This document shows positions 44,414 to 52,087 of a DNA stretch of 64,000 nt, in pieces. The stretch is from Desulfoluna butyratoxydans. GTDB lineage: Bacteria; Desulfobacterota; Desulfobacteria; Desulfobacterales; Desulfolunaceae. How positions within the stretch are numbered: position 1 is the first letter of the stretch; every line of letters starts with the position of its first letter. The stretch covers positions 186,001-250,000 of the forward strand of contig NZ_CAADHO010000002.1 of the NCBI RefSeq assembly GCF_900699765.1. The letters are read 5' to 3'. The translations under genes and the position numbers were made by a program. A model generated the notes under the pieces. The model had not been told where the DNA came from. It ran no database searches and saw nothing but the letters and a program-made list of their open reading frames with translations.

Positions 44414-45748
44414 ATGTTTTTGAAAGCACGTATTCTCGTTTACATCGGCCTGATGGCCCTGGTCGCGGTCCTTCCGGCGGTAGCAGGCCAGGCAGGCCCG
44501 CAGCCCATTGCCTCCCTCAAGGTCCTGGACCTGGCCACGGCCCAGGACATTGCGGTCTCCGGGAACCCCTCCATCCAGGCGGTGCAGGATCGCATCGAGC
44601 AGGCCCGGCAACAGGTCAGGCAAAAAGAGGCGGCCTGGTTTCCCAGCCTCGACGCCGCCACCTCCCTCACCCACACGGAGGACGCGGCCAACGCCACCCT
44701 GGCCAACGACGGAGACACATACGATGCATCCCTTTCCGCCACCCTGACCCTCTTTGACGGGTTCAGCAGATCCTATAACCTCAAATCGGCCAGGTACGGA
44801 GAGACAGCTTCGGTGGCGGCGGAAAAAGACGCGCGGCGCCTCCTGATCTTTAACGTGGCCCAGAGCTACTACACCCTCCAGAGCGCAGAGGAAAATATCG
44901 CCATTGCCCTGTCGGACAAAGCGTACAACGCAAGGCAACTGAAGGAGGCCGAGGCCCGCCACAAAGCAGGGGCAGGCTCCCTGAGCGATGTGCTTAACTT
45001 CAAGATCAAGGTCAACACGGCCGCAGCCACCCTGCTCACCGCAGAAAAAAACCACGCCGTGGCCCTCACCGGCCTGGCGGCCCTCATGGGCCTTGACGAG
45101 GCCGCCCTGCCCGGGGACCTCACCCTGGCCCCCCTTGAAACAACCGGTACCTGGGACACCGCCCCCCTTGTCACCGAAGACCTGATCACCACGGCCCTGA
45201 CCCTGCGCCCGGACCTTGCCCAGAGCGATTCAAACGTCAAACAGGCGGAAAGCGCCGTGGGAATTGCCCGCTCCGGCTACTACCCCACCGTCAGCCTCAC
45301 GGGGGCCTTGTCCGGTTCCCGGGAGGACGACGCACGCTACGAAGGAGATGACTTCGGCAGCAGCATCGGGGTCACCGTAAAACTGAACCTCTTTTCCGGC
45401 GGCGAAACCCGGGCAAAGGTGACCGAAGCCGAAGCCGCCCGTCGGGAAGCCCGTCACAATCTGGAAGACGTGGCCCTGACCGTTAAAAAAGAGGTGCGGG
45501 AAGCAGTGGAAGAGATTGACACGGCCTTCAGGCAGGTTAAGCTTCAGGAGGAGACCGTGGCCCTGACCCGGCAGAGCCGGGACCTGGTGGAAGAGGAGTA
45601 CCGTGCGGGAAAAACAGGCGTGGTGAAACTCAACGAAGCCCAGAACAACCTGGTCAGCGCCGAAGGCGGCCTCGTGGACGCCCGGGTGAGCCTCCTCACC
45701 GCATGGGAAAAGATCCGGTCTGTCACCGGGACAAACCTGACCAGGTGA
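44414..45748 (+). CDS. TolC-family outer membrane efflux protein
   Basis: A 444-residue outer membrane channel. A signal peptide (about residues 1-25) is followed by two structural repeats of the OEP family (LDLATAQDIAVSGNPSIQAVQDRIEQARQQVR and the half beginning about residue 235). Both contain long helices rich in Ala/Gln/Glu, with VKLNLFSGGETRAKV in the second. It completes the tripartite pump. The ATG at 44414 is chosen over an upstream TTG because it begins the signal peptide; the ribosome site is weak, so coupling to the pump gene is likely. Confidence 0.92.
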   Translation: MFLKARILVYIGLMALVAVLPAVAGQAGPQPIASLKVLDLATAQDIAVSGNPSIQAVQDRIEQARQQVRQKEAAWFPSLDAATSLTHTEDAANATLANDGDTYDASLSATLTLFDGFSRSYNLKSARYGETASVAAEKDARRLLIFNVAQSYYTLQSAEENIAIALSDKAYNARQLKEAEARHKAGAGSLSDVLNFKIKVNTAAATLLTAEKNHAVALTGLAALMGLDEAALPGDLTLAPLETTGTWDTAPLVTEDLITTALTLRPDLAQSDSNVKQAESAVGIARSGYYPTVSLTGALSGSREDDARYEGDDFGSSIGVTVKLNLFSGGETRAKVTEAEAARREARHNLEDVALTVKKEVREAVEEIDTAFRQVKLQEETVALTRQSRDLVEEEYRAGKTGVVKLNEAQNNLVSAEGGLVDARVSLLTAWEKIRSVTGTNLTR

Positions 45749-45774
45749 GATATCAAAGCAAGGGTGAAAAATGC

Positions 45775-45926
45775 GCCTCCGGCGGCCCTGCCGGGGGCCA
45801 AACATTTGAAAAGTTTGACAAACAGACCTTGACAGCGTTGACATGAATTTCAGCGATTTTGACTGTTCTAATCTTTCGGAAAGTTTTTTGCGGAGCTTTT
45901 TTTCAAAAAAGCGACCCGCCGGAGGC
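45775..45926 (+). repeat. modular palindromic element, type BE (copy 1)
   Basis: Starts GCCTCCGGCGGCCCTGCC, has CAAACATTTGAAAAGTTTG, then GCGGAGCTTTTTTTC/AAAAAAGCG near the right end and CCGCCGGAGGC at 45916-45926. It lies between the efflux operon and the response regulator; a type C-like hairpin GCAGGGGAT/ATCCCCTGC follows at 45943-45962. Confidence 0.85.
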
Positions 45927-45980
45927 AAGGCGAACCTGGGATGCAGGGGATGTATCCCCTGCAACGGAGAAGGCACGGAC

Positions 45981-46670
45981 ATGACACACAACGCGTTGCG
46001 CATTCTGATCATCGAGGACAACCGGGACATTGCCGAAAACATCGGCGACTACTTCGACGCCCGCGGCCACCTCACCGACTTTGCCATGGACGGCATCACC
46101 GGCCTGCACCTGGCCCTCACCGAGGCGTACGATGTGATCATCCTGGACCTGATGCTCCCCGGCATGGACGGCCTGACCCTCTGTGCCAAGCTCCGACAGG
46201 AGGGAGGAAAAGCCACCCCCGTCCTCATGCTCACCGCCCGGGACACCCTGGACGACAAGCTTGCCGGGTTTGACACCGGGGCCGACGACTACCTGGTGAA
46301 ACCCTTTGCCCTGGAAGAACTGGCCGCACGGGTGATGGCCCTGTCCAGGCGAAGCAGCAAGCCCGCAGCGGCCCTCCTCCGGGTGGGGGACCTCACCCTG
46401 AACACCGCCACCCTCAAGGTGCACCGAAAGGGCCGCGAAATCGAACTGAACCACACCTGCCTCACCATCTTGAAGCGCCTGATGGAGGCCTCCCCCCATG
46501 TGGTCACCCGCAGGGAGCTTGAGCATGCCCTCTGGGGGGACACCCCGCCGGGGAGCGATGCCCTGAGGTCCCACCTCTACACCCTGCGCACCAAAATCGA
46601 CAAACCATTCAACGACCCGCTGCTCCATACCCTCCACGGAATCGGGTACCGGGTGGAGGCAACCTCATGA
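45981..46670 (+). CDS. OmpR-family response regulator
   Basis: A 229-residue two-component response regulator. The receiver domain (residues 5-120) has the acidic pair IEDN, the phosphoacceptor Asp56 in LDLMLPG, and the switch residues Thr (LTARD) and Lys (LVKPF). The C-terminal winged helix (about 130-228; HTCLTILKRLMEASPHVVTRRELEHALWG) binds DNA. The open frame continues 46 codons upstream into the repeat, but GGAG before this ATG and the receiver start fix it. Its stop overlaps the kinase start (ATGA). Its position next to the RND operon suggests it controls it. Confidence 0.93.
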   Translation: MTHNALRILIIEDNRDIAENIGDYFDARGHLTDFAMDGITGLHLALTEAYDVIILDLMLPGMDGLTLCAKLRQEGGKATPVLMLTARDTLDDKLAGFDTGADDYLVKPFALEELAARVMALSRRSSKPAAALLRVGDLTLNTATLKVHRKGREIELNHTCLTILKRLMEASPHVVTRRELEHALWGDTPPGSDALRSHLYTLRTKIDKPFNDPLLHTLHGIGYRVEATS

Positions 46671-47986
46671 TGCGCCCCCAACGCCCGCCCAGGGAACACA
46701 AACCGAGATTTTTCAAAACCCACGCGTTTCGGGTCTTTCTCTCCTTTGTGCTCTTCGGCTCCCTGCTGACCCTGGGCTACGGCCTGGCCGTCTCTCACCA
46801 GATGCGCCAAATTCATAACAAAATGGAGAACTTTCGCGTCCAGGAGGAGATCAAAAACTACCTGGACAACTACGACGAAGACAAGGCCCCCATTCTCACC
46901 CGGAGCCTGTTTATCAATATTTACGATGAGATCGAGGACATCCCGCCCAACTTTCGAGACCTGCTTCGGGGCCTTCCGGACGGGACCTACTTTTCAAGCA
47001 GGCCCGACGGCATCGGAGGGCCAGCCTTCCACCGGTACCTCATCCGAAGCCTGCCCGGACAAGAGAAAAAGCTCTACTTCATCATCGATGACGGGGGATT
47101 TGAGGCGCGATTCGGCCTCCATGACCAGATAGACAGGGTGTTTCGGTACGGCTTTTTCGTGGCGGCGGCCTTAAGCATCATCGTGGGCCTTGCCAACGCC
47201 CACCTGCTGATCCACCCCATGGCCAGACTGCTGGAGCGGGTCAGCCGCTCCCGGCCCGAAGACCTGCCAGTGGGATTCTCCGAAGAGTACAGCCACGACG
47301 AGGTGGGGGCCCTGGCCCGGGCCATGGACAGCACCAACAAGCGCATCCGGGCCTTCATCGAGCGGGAACAGCAGTTCACCCGGGACGCCAGCCATGAACT
47401 CCGGACCCCTGTGACGGTTATCAAAGGGGCCGTGGAACTCATGGAGCAGCTCACCGAAAAAGACAAAAAAAACATCCAGCGCCCCCTCAACCGCATCCAG
47501 CGCTCGGTCTCGGAAATGGAAACCCTCATCGAGAGCCTGCTGCTGAAAGCGCGGGAAGAGACAGCCATGGGGACCGCATCTTTTTCAGCCGACACCCTGG
47601 TGAAGGATGCCATGCAGGAAAGCGGCTACCTCGTGGAAGGAAAGGGCGTCATCCTCTCCTTCGAGTGCACCGGGAATCCGAGCCTTGATGTGTCGGGCCC
47701 CGATTTCAAGATGGCCGTCTCCAACCTCATCCGCAACGCCTGCACCTACACACGGGTGGGTACCGTCACCGTACGGCTGGAGCCTTTGTGGTTTGAGGTG
47801 GAAGACACGGGACCGGGCATTGACCCCACCGTCATCGACCAGATCACCGATCCTTTCGTCAAATGCGAAGCAAGCCAGGGCCACGGCATCGGCCTGTCCA
47901 TCGTCAAGCGCGTCTGCGACCAGGCGGGCTGGGACCTTGCCATCTCGTCCCGGGCCCACGGGACCCGGGTTCGCATCACCTTTTAA
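46667..47986 (+). CDS. sensor histidine kinase
   Basis: A 439-residue membrane kinase. TM1 (about 22-43), a periplasmic sensor of about 115 residues rich in acidic positions (YDEDKAPIL, YDEIEDIPPNF), and TM2 (about 161-183) are followed by a HAMP linker. The dimerisation domain has the phosphoacceptor His243 (RDASHELRTP). The ATPase domain has N box NLIRNACTYT, VEDTGPGI and GHGIGLSIV. Acidic sensor domains of this kind often detect cations or antimicrobial peptides, but the ligand is not known. It is coupled to the response regulator and ends convergently with the MATE gene, overlapping by four bases. Confidence 0.93.
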   Translation: MMRPQRPPREHKPRFFKTHAFRVFLSFVLFGSLLTLGYGLAVSHQMRQIHNKMENFRVQEEIKNYLDNYDEDKAPILTRSLFINIYDEIEDIPPNFRDLLRGLPDGTYFSSRPDGIGGPAFHRYLIRSLPGQEKKLYFIIDDGGFEARFGLHDQIDRVFRYGFFVAAALSIIVGLANAHLLIHPMARLLERVSRSRPEDLPVGFSEEYSHDEVGALARAMDSTNKRIRAFIEREQQFTRDASHELRTPVTVIKGAVELMEQLTEKDKKNIQRPLNRIQRSVSEMETLIESLLLKAREETAMGTASFSADTLVKDAMQESGYLVEGKGVILSFECTGNPSLDVSGPDFKMAVSNLIRNACTYTRVGTVTVRLEPLWFEVEDTGPGIDPTVIDQITDPFVKCEASQGHGIGLSIVKRVCDQAGWDLAISSRAHGTRVRITF

Positions 47987-49368
47987 GCCCGGGTCACGCC
48001 TTGAAGGTCCCGGCCACAGCCGGGGGAGAGGTAGACCCCGCCATAGGCCCTGGCAAACCAAAGGCAGACCACAAGGGTTGCCAGCTCAGCCGCAGGCACC
48101 GACATCCAGACCCCGGGCAGCCCCATGACCCGTGGGAGAAACCAGACAAAGCCAAGGGTAAAGACAAAGGTCCGCAAAAAGGTGAGGAGCGCAGAAATTT
48201 TCCCGTTGTTCATAGCGGTGAAAAAAGCCGAACTGAAGATCGTCAACCCATTGATCAGAAAGGTGAAGGTAACGATCTTAAGCCCCCCTTCGGCAACAGC
48301 CGTCACCACGGGCTGCCCCTCGGCAAACAGGCGGATAACCTGCCCACCCCACACCCAGGTGAGTACAAAGGTGACCAGGGACGTGACGCCGATGACACGG
48401 AACGAGTGGCCGATCAAGCCCTTGAGCTTTTCCACGTTCCGGGCGCCGTAGTTAAAGCTGAGAACAGGAGCCACCCCCATGCTGAGGCCGATGTACAGGG
48501 AAGAGAGCATAAAGTAGAGGTACATGATAATGGAGAGGGCCGCCACGCCCTTTTCTCCGGCATACGTGATGATCACCAGATTGAAAACCAGGGTTTTTAC
48601 CCCGCTGGCGATCTCCGAGATCATCTCGGAAGAGCCGTTCAGGACGGTATCCCGCAAAAACGGGACATCAAGCTTTGGCCGGGTGAAGGTAAGGGAAACA
48701 GAACGCTTCAAAAAATAGAAGATCCCCATCGCACCGGAGAGCCCGATACCCGCCGCCGAGGCCACGCCCGCACCGTGGAGCCCCATGTCCAGGCGCACGA
48801 TGAGCAGGTAGTCCAGAAGGATATTGGTAAACCCGCCTGCCAGGGTGATGTAAAAGGCCCACACGGGCTTGCCGTCCAGCCGGATAAAAAACTCGAAAAA
48901 AATCTGCAGCACCACAACCGCGAGCCCCACCCCAAAGGCCTTGAGATACACGGCGCAGTATGGAAGCAGGGTATCCGTGGCCCCCAGGAGCCGGGAGATC
49001 CGCTCCCCCCCCACCCCCTTCAGCATCACAAGAATTGTCACCGCCACCACCACAAGGCTCGCAAAGGCCAGGGAAAAATGGCGGTTGGCGCCTTCCCGGT
49101 TCCCCTCCCCCAGCTCAATGCCGATGATGGCGCTGGACCCGGCGGCCACCATGATGCCGATGCCGAAGCAAAAACTGAACAAGGGCATCGTGATGTTCAT
49201 GGCGGCCAGGGCAAGGGGCCCGGCATACCGGGACACAAAAAGACCATCCACCACCATGTAAAGGGAAATGGTGATAATGCTCAATATGGACGGGGTGACA
49301 AACCGGAGGAAATCCCCCATGCCCCACTCTCTTTTAAAATGCTCTTCCATCTTGGTCTTCGCTCTCAT
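47983..49368 (-). CDS. MATE family efflux transporter
   Basis: A 461-residue Na+- or H+-driven multidrug antiporter with twelve predicted TM segments in two related halves (FVTPSILSIITISLYMVVDGLFVSRYAG at the start of the first, MISEIASGVKTLVFNLVIITYAGEKGVAAL of the second). It resembles the MepA/DinF-like branch. Two starts are possible, 49368 and 49350; neither has a strong ribosome site. It diverges from the MerR-family gene about 570 bases away, with two repeat elements between them, so MerR control is possible but not shown. Confidence 0.92.
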   Translation of the reverse strand: MRAKTKMEEHFKREWGMGDFLRFVTPSILSIITISLYMVVDGLFVSRYAGPLALAAMNITMPLFSFCFGIGIMVAAGSSAIIGIELGEGNREGANRHFSLAFASLVVVAVTILVMLKGVGGERISRLLGATDTLLPYCAVYLKAFGVGLAVVVLQIFFEFFIRLDGKPVWAFYITLAGGFTNILLDYLLIVRLDMGLHGAGVASAAGIGLSGAMGIFYFLKRSVSLTFTRPKLDVPFLRDTVLNGSSEMISEIASGVKTLVFNLVIITYAGEKGVAALSIIMYLYFMLSSLYIGLSMGVAPVLSFNYGARNVEKLKGLIGHSFRVIGVTSLVTFVLTWVWGGQVIRLFAEGQPVVTAVAEGGLKIVTFTFLINGLTIFSSAFFTAMNNGKISALLTFLRTFVFTLGFVWFLPRVMGLPGVWMSVPAAELATLVVCLWFARAYGGVYLSPGCGRDLQGVTRA

Positions 49369-49435
49369 GAATGTATGTCGAGTAACGCTTCATCTGCCAA
49401 AAGGCTACCCTCTATAGAGGGAAAAAAACAAAGAA

Positions 49436-49608
49436 GCCTCCGGCGGCAAGGTGTGCCACCTTGAAAGCAGGTTGCGGATGTGTTTTGCCCCTCGTTCCTC
49501 GGGTCAAATCACATCCGCCTTTAAAGTAAAAATTCACTCAAAAAGATTTTTTAAAACCTGTTTGTTAAACTTTTTAAAAGTTTAGCCCCCGGCAGGGCCG
49601 CCGGAGGC
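49436..49608 (-). repeat. modular palindromic element, type AB (copy 2)
   Basis: A complete 173-bp copy: GCCTCCGGCGG, CAAGGTG-TGC-CACCTTG, a stem at 49474-49491 with 49501-49518 (two mismatches) around TCGTTCCTC, then CCTGTTTGTTAAAC, AACTTTTTAAAAGTTTAGCC and CCGCCGGAGGC. It is upstream of the MATE gene. Confidence 0.9.
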
Positions 49609-49612
49609 ATAA

Positions 49613-49643
49613 GCTGAATAGTTACAACCTGTGTAACTATTCA
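49613..49643. repeat. perfect palindrome joining two repeat elements
   Basis: GCTGAATAGTTAC-type arms: CTGAATAGTTAC pairs perfectly with GTAACTATTCAG around AACCTGT. It occupies almost all of the 38 bases between the neighbouring AB and EB elements. Confidence 0.75.
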
Positions 49644-49646
49644 GTT

Positions 49647-49855
49647 GCCTCCGGCGGGCCGCTTTTTTGAAGAAAAGCTCCGCAAAAAACGTTTCTAATG
49701 CATCCGCGCTTCGTTTTGATCGCCCCGAAGGGCGATCAAAACGAAGCACGGGTGCGAAAATGTCGGAATTGTTTCGGCGGAGCCTATGAATGATTACTTG
49801 AGACCTGTTTATCAAACTTTTTAAACGTTTGGCCCCCGGCAGGGCCGCCGGAGGC
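49647..49855 (-). repeat. modular palindromic element, type EB (copy 2)
   Basis: A 209-bp copy starting GCCTCCGGCGGG with the GCTTTTTTGAAGAAAAGC hairpin. It contains a perfect 18-bp stem (49708-49725 with 49730-49747) closed by the tetraloop CGAA, then the CCTGTTTATCAAAC B module and CCGCCGGAGGC. This is the only copy in which the long stem has a tetraloop rather than the GAGGAACGA-type loop. Confidence 0.9.
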
Positions 49856-49901
49856 ATTAAGCTAAAAAATTACGATATGAAAATGGTCATCTCTTAAGGT
49901 A

Positions 49902-49914
49902 TATAGTTACTATA
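49902..49914. promoter_or_regulatory. operator-like palindrome before the MerR-family gene
   Basis: TATAGT-T-ACTATA is a perfect palindrome 23 bases upstream of the ATG, within the probable promoter of the MerR-family gene. It could be its own operator. Confidence 0.5.
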
Positions 49915-49937
49915 GGGTCAAGAAAAAAGGAGGCGTC

Positions 49938-50744
49938 ATGCAGGTTAAATTTATGGCCGGAGAGATGGCGAGATTGCACAATATTTCTAAGCAGAGCCTG
50001 CTCCACTACGACAGGATCGGCCTTTTTAAGCCCAGGGAGGTCCACAGCAGAACAGGATACCGGTACTACACCCTGGACCAGTTCGAAGACCTGGATGTGA
50101 TCCTCTGCCTGAAAAACCTGGGGATGAAGCTTGAAGAGATCAAAACCTACCTGACCAAAGAGTCCATTGACGAGCGAATCACGATTCTCGAAGATCAGGA
50201 GTCGTTGATCCGGCAAAAGATCCTTGAGATCAAGCGAACCCGCGGGCGGCTGTCATCCATCATCACCGCCCTGAAAAGCCGGCGAACCATCGACCCCATG
50301 GACATGGGCATCCGGTGGTTCGACACCATGCATGTCGTCCGAGAGCCGGTGGAATCCCCCCATGACCTCTATGCCCTGGAGCTTGCCATCAAAAAGCTGT
50401 TTCAAATCACCCGCGGAAACGACCAGGCAGAAGACCACGAGCTGTTGACCTGCGCCGAGGTCTCCCCGGAGACAGAAGAGCGCTTTCAAAGCGTCGCCCT
50501 CCAAGTTCCCGGGGCCACAGGGGCCACCATCCCGGCGGGAGAATATGCATACCTCTACCACAAGGGGCGTTTCGAAGACCTCCCCCTGTCCAGGGCGAAG
50601 CTGTGGGCGCATATCGCCCGGCAGGGGTACACAACCGACAACACAGCCATTGAAAAGGTCCTCCTTAATTCCCTGGCCGTCCCCCGTGAAGACGATTACC
50701 TCATTGAAATCCGCATGCCGGTAACCAAAAGTCCCGCCCCGTAA
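49938..50744 (+). CDS. MerR-family multidrug-type regulator with GyrI-like domain
   Basis: A 268-residue regulator. Residues 5-75 form the MerR winged helix (MARLHNISKQSLLHYDRIGLFKP, then TGYRYYTLDQFEDL). A coiled-coil dimer helix (about 80-115) and a C-terminal GyrI/effector-binding domain (about 120-265) as in BmrR follow. Such proteins bind hydrophobic drugs and activate efflux genes by untwisting the promoter. AAAGGAGG precedes the ATG. The divergent MATE gene is the natural target candidate. Confidence 0.9.
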   Translation: MQVKFMAGEMARLHNISKQSLLHYDRIGLFKPREVHSRTGYRYYTLDQFEDLDVILCLKNLGMKLEEIKTYLTKESIDERITILEDQESLIRQKILEIKRTRGRLSSIITALKSRRTIDPMDMGIRWFDTMHVVREPVESPHDLYALELAIKKLFQITRGNDQAEDHELLTCAEVSPETEERFQSVALQVPGATGATIPAGEYAYLYHKGRFEDLPLSRAKLWAHIARQGYTTDNTAIEKVLLNSLAVPREDDYLIEIRMPVTKSPAP

Positions 50745-50760
50745 GTCACCAGGGCGCCTC

Positions 50761-51360
50761 TTATGACGTCCCCCCTTCCGCTTTCAACAGATAACCCAGC
50801 CAGATATCCGCGTTGCCCCGGGCTGACGCGGAGCGTGACATGGAGAGAACCGACAACCCGGCCCCTTGGGCGACCTGCCTGAAATCGTCATCCTGCCAGT
50901 AATAAAAGGAGCGGTCATCGGCATCGGTCCCTTCCCCTTTGCCCTCTTTCACCGAAACATACAGGCGACCGCCGTCTGCCAGGGCTCCTGCAAGGCGGAG
51001 AAGATGACCGGGCACCGTCCCGTGGGGAAGATGAACGAGCACCCCGGAAACCAGGATGCCGTCCCAGGGGCGATCCAGAAAATCGGTGGTGGTGAGCTCC
51101 CCGACGGTCACGGGGCAGCCCGAATGGGTTTCGGCCAGGGCGGCCAGGGCAGGGGAGGGCTCCAGCCCATGGGGGTAAAAGCCCCTCTCCTTTAACCAGA
51201 GAAGGTCCCGGCCGGAACCGCAGCCGATATCAAGGATCCTGGCCCCGGGCAAAAGGGCCTCGGCCAGGGGGGTAAGAATGGGGGTGGGGTCGATGTTCAC
51301 GGTGGCGTCGAAAAACCGCTGCGCCTCCTGCTCGTAATAGTCCCGTGTGCTGTCATCCAT
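50761..51360 (-). CDS. class I SAM-dependent methyltransferase
   Basis: A 199-residue methyltransferase: RDYYEQEAQRFFDATVNID at the start, motif I ILDIGCGSGRDL (about residues 44-55), then GLEPSPAL and GILVSGVLVHLPHG (motif IV region). This resembles the small Methyltransf_25/tellurite-resistance-like enzymes that act on small molecules or toxic oxyanions; the substrate is not known. GGGAG eight bases before this ATG is preferred over an earlier in-frame codon. Its promoter region contains the first of four conserved operator-like sites, so it may be under the same regulator as the gene on the other side. Confidence 0.85.
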   Translation of the reverse strand: MDDSTRDYYEQEAQRFFDATVNIDPTPILTPLAEALLPGARILDIGCGSGRDLLWLKERGFYPHGLEPSPALAALAETHSGCPVTVGELTTTDFLDRPWDGILVSGVLVHLPHGTVPGHLLRLAGALADGGRLYVSVKEGKGEGTDADDRSFYYWQDDDFRQVAQGAGLSVLSMSRSASARGNADIWLGYLLKAEGGTS

Positions 51361-51402
51361 GGCAAAGGCTCCCAACATATTCATTTTCCGGCATCTTTAA
51401 GA

Positions 51403-51421
51403 GAACGAACATTTATTTATT
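51403..51421 (+). promoter_or_regulatory. operator-like site 1 of 4
   Basis: GAACGAACATTTATTTATT, matching the consensus AAACGAACATTCATTTATT shared by four sites in the 727-base gap between the methyltransferase and the sigma-54 activator gene. It lies 43 bases before the methyltransferase start. Confidence 0.55.
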
Positions 51422-51568
51422 ATATAAGTTTCTGAGAAGGCACCGTGGCCCAATACACGAAGCACCACGCGTCGCTATCGCAGTGCCATCTTCTTCTATA
51501 GCTTCCAGAGGATTAAAGGCAAGCATTGCCTGACTGAGTGAAGCAACACGTTATCAACGGGACCGCCC

Positions 51569-51587
51569 AAACGAGCATTCGTTTATC
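51569..51587 (+). promoter_or_regulatory. operator-like site 2 of 4
   Basis: AAACGAGCATTCGTTTATC. Its first 16 bases are a perfect inverted repeat (AAACGA-GCAT-TCGTTT... with a four-base centre), the form typical of TetR-family operators. Confidence 0.55.
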
Positions 51588-51783
51588 TGTGAAACGGACC
51601 AAAATGTTCCTGCCGTCTTTTCCCAGACAGCGGATTCCCCCCCTTTTGCACCAACGGCCCCCCCCCGTGAAAAACCGAGGTGGCCACCCGTCCCCTTCGG
51701 CCCCAAAGCTGACACCTCGGAGCTGCGAAGCAGCCGTGAACGCATCGCGCCAACCCCCTTGAATTTTTCAGCCAAATACTTTT

Positions 51784-51802
51784 AAACGAATATTCATTCA
51801 TT
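51784..51802 (+). promoter_or_regulatory. operator-like site 3 of 4
   Basis: AAACGAATATTCATTCATT, same orientation as the other sites, with an inner GAATATTC palindrome. The bases between sites 2 and 3 are C-rich (a run of nine C near 51660) and contain the small hairpin GCTGC-GAA-GCAGC; I see no gene there. Confidence 0.55.
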
Positions 51803-51937
51803 TTATTTTTTCGATGGTTTTCTGTGGGGAACGTTCCTCGTGGATTTTCCATAGCACCCTCTTTTATGTCAAGGAGCCCGAAACACAGGTGTCTTGGATC
51901 TACCGGGTCAGACAAAAGGATATCCACAGAGACGAAA

Positions 51938-51956
51938 AAGCGAACAATCATTTATT
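51938..51956 (+). promoter_or_regulatory. operator-like site 4 of 4
   Basis: AAGCGAACAATCATTTATT, same orientation, about 130 bases before the sigma-54 activator start. The flanks are AT-rich, as expected for a promoter region. Confidence 0.5.
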
Positions 51957-52087
51957 TTCATTTTTTAAGTAAAAACTGTGGAGACACTGCCCTCTTTTTT
52001 TTAGAACACCCTTTCCTTATGGCCCGCCATTTAGTAGGTCTCGTGGATACCTCTTTCAAATCGGAGACCAACAGACGGAGCAGTGCC

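Noticed and set aside
43352..45055. A 567-codon open frame opposite the RND pump and TolC genes
   Set aside because: It crosses the boundary of two real genes on the other strand and has no domain signal.
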